Below are positions 62,831-64,000 of a stretch of DNA of 64,000 nt, one piece after another. The notes beneath the pieces are model-generated. The model was given only the letters and a program-made list of their open reading frames with translations. It had not been told where the DNA came from and ran no database searches. The translations under genes and the position numbers were made by a program. Origin of the DNA: Carallia brachiata (lineage: Eukaryota; Streptophyta; Magnoliopsida; Malpighiales; Rhizophoraceae); assembly GCA_021464245.1 (NCBI GenBank), contig JADCRB010000068.1, positions 9,694,200 to 9,758,199 of the forward strand, written 5' to 3'. Position 1 is the first letter of the stretch. Every line of letters starts with the position of its first letter.

Positions 62831-63890
62831 TGCCTCAGAATATCGATCTTTTGAACTTCACATTATGCATCCCTTTATACATTTGCCCCAACACAAAGAG
62901 TGCTCGCAGATATATTAATCATAATGCCTGTAGGCCGAGACAGGCTTTCTACCATTTCCACGGTTTCGCTATGAAAGACTGCGCATTGTCCTAGCCTTTT
63001 TCGAGACATTATATTTTACTTCCCCAAATTTTTCCAGGCAATTCTTAAATGACATACCTCCAAGCAAAGTAATCAGTAGAAAGCGTCCAAAATCCCAGCT
63101 CGATCAACTCCAACGCACTCAATCGTCTCTGAATCTAACCGAGTAGTTGCCAAACAATCTGTTACGAAAGACTCAGTAGCCGAGGGTTGGTCGTTAATTT
63201 AGCAAGCTGTCTATTTGGATATCCGTACTCTTTCGAGTGAGCTTCATCTAAAACAAGTGAATTCTCCAGTCAAGTTCTTGCAGAGAAAAGAGAAATAATC
63301 TCTATAAATATTTGATGCATACACGATAGAATTTACATGTAAAACGTAAAAATTTCATTAGTATGATGCAGCAAAGAATCCTATACTTTAAATTTTTTGC
63401 ACTTATCATCTAATATAGTACGTATCTAACATGTAAATGGTGATAAAGTACAACTCGATTAGATTTTAGAAAAAGAGGATCTATGTTTACAATATATATG
63501 TTGATCTTAATTTTTAGTTTCTTTTTACTTACACTTCGAAGTCATTTTTAATTACATCTTTTTGTCAAAAAAAAAAAAAAAAAAGCCTACAATTAATACA
63601 AGTTATTCACAAACAGCCTTTTATTTTCTTTTTGTTTTTGCATTTCTAGTTTTTCCTCCCAATTAAAGATGAAATGATGTGAACAGTGCACAGCCTACTA
63701 GTAGGCAAATAACTACGTCCAGTGCTAGCATGTACGTACAAATAAAAAGAAAAACAAACACACACACAAAAAACAAAAAAAAAATCTTTTGAGAAATCAT
63801 TAGATAAATCAATTACACAAATTTAGAAAAATTATTTTTCCTTTTTTTTAATTGAAAATTTTTTCATATTAATTAAAAACTTTTTCATCA

Positions 63891-63931
<41 letters not shown>

Positions 63932-64000
63932 ATAAATTTATTAAAAATATTTATTCAAATTTTTTATTTAAGATAGGTCTACAGTGTCTAACAAATATTA
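62831..64000. other. Flank of the mobile-domain-like gene; AT-rich to the window end
   Basis: 62831-63200 is less AT-rich and may hold further upstream exon or promoter sequence of the gene at 60692-62830. A GTC(A)17-type tail at about 63565-63584 looks like the 3' end of a SINE or LINE insertion whose body was not delimited. Confidence 0.4.
63893..63924. repeat. (TA)n microsatellite
   Basis: About sixteen TA dinucleotides. Confidence 0.9.

Overview
The window is AT-rich nuclear DNA of a eudicot plant. The evidence is multi-exon genes with GT-AG introns, plant-only families (S1-type self-incompatibility homologues, VRN2, a DYW-class PPR protein, a plastid-type PLA1), decayed Copia and Gypsy retroelements, MITEs and many microsatellites. 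I cannot name the species from sequence alone. No rRNA, tRNA or CRISPR was recognised.

Layout. (1) 1-12.4 kb is an accessory region. A unit carrying an S1/SPH-like secreted-protein gene is present three times on the minus strand (1783-2247, 7265-7731, about 11325-11783), and every copy is broken in its own way. Decayed LTR retroelements lie between copies A and B. A MITE, a roughly 305-bp insert and a hAT-like element have entered copies B and C. (2) 14.9-21.3 kb holds an apparently intact 14-exon Polycomb gene of the VRN2 type (minus strand, 430 codons). (3) 21.7-36.5 kb is a gene-poor stretch with foldback MITEs and simple repeats. (4) 36.65-38.26 kb is a single-exon class I phospholipase A1. 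(5) 40.58-42.32 kb is a large palindrome-like foldback element with arms of about 0.85 kb. (6) 44.4-47.8 kb is a 7-exon RGG-box mRNA-binding protein (RGGA/SERBP1 family). (7) 50.8-52.8 kb is a DYW-type PPR gene with frame breaks near both ends. (8) 53.6-55.85 kb is an 8-exon RABD2 (Rab1) GTPase on the minus strand with a 2-nt deficit in exon 6. (9) 56.5-57.5 kb is a degenerate purine-rich GAGA-type repeat. (10) 60.7-62.8 kb is a spliced but degenerate gene resembling plant mobile-domain / transposase-associated proteins.

The host genes do not form a pathway: VRN2 is a chromatin repressor, PLA1 acts on plastid lipids, RGGA binds mRNA, the PPR-DYW protein edits organelle RNA and RABD2 acts in ER-Golgi traffic. 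Their proximity nevertheless looks ancestral. From memory, the Arabidopsis counterparts of PLA1, RGGA, the PPR gene and VRN2 lie side by side on chromosome 4 (At4g16820-At4g16845), and a second RGG gene there is next to a RABD2 gene (At4g17520/At4g17530).

Main points for follow-up: the conserved Met-Cys start of VRN2 (N-degron signature); the three disabled S1 homologues; the long foldback element; the nested insertions marked by three copies of one 9-nt target; and small frame-breaking deletions in the neighbouring PPR and RABD2 genes, which may be real or may be assembly errors.
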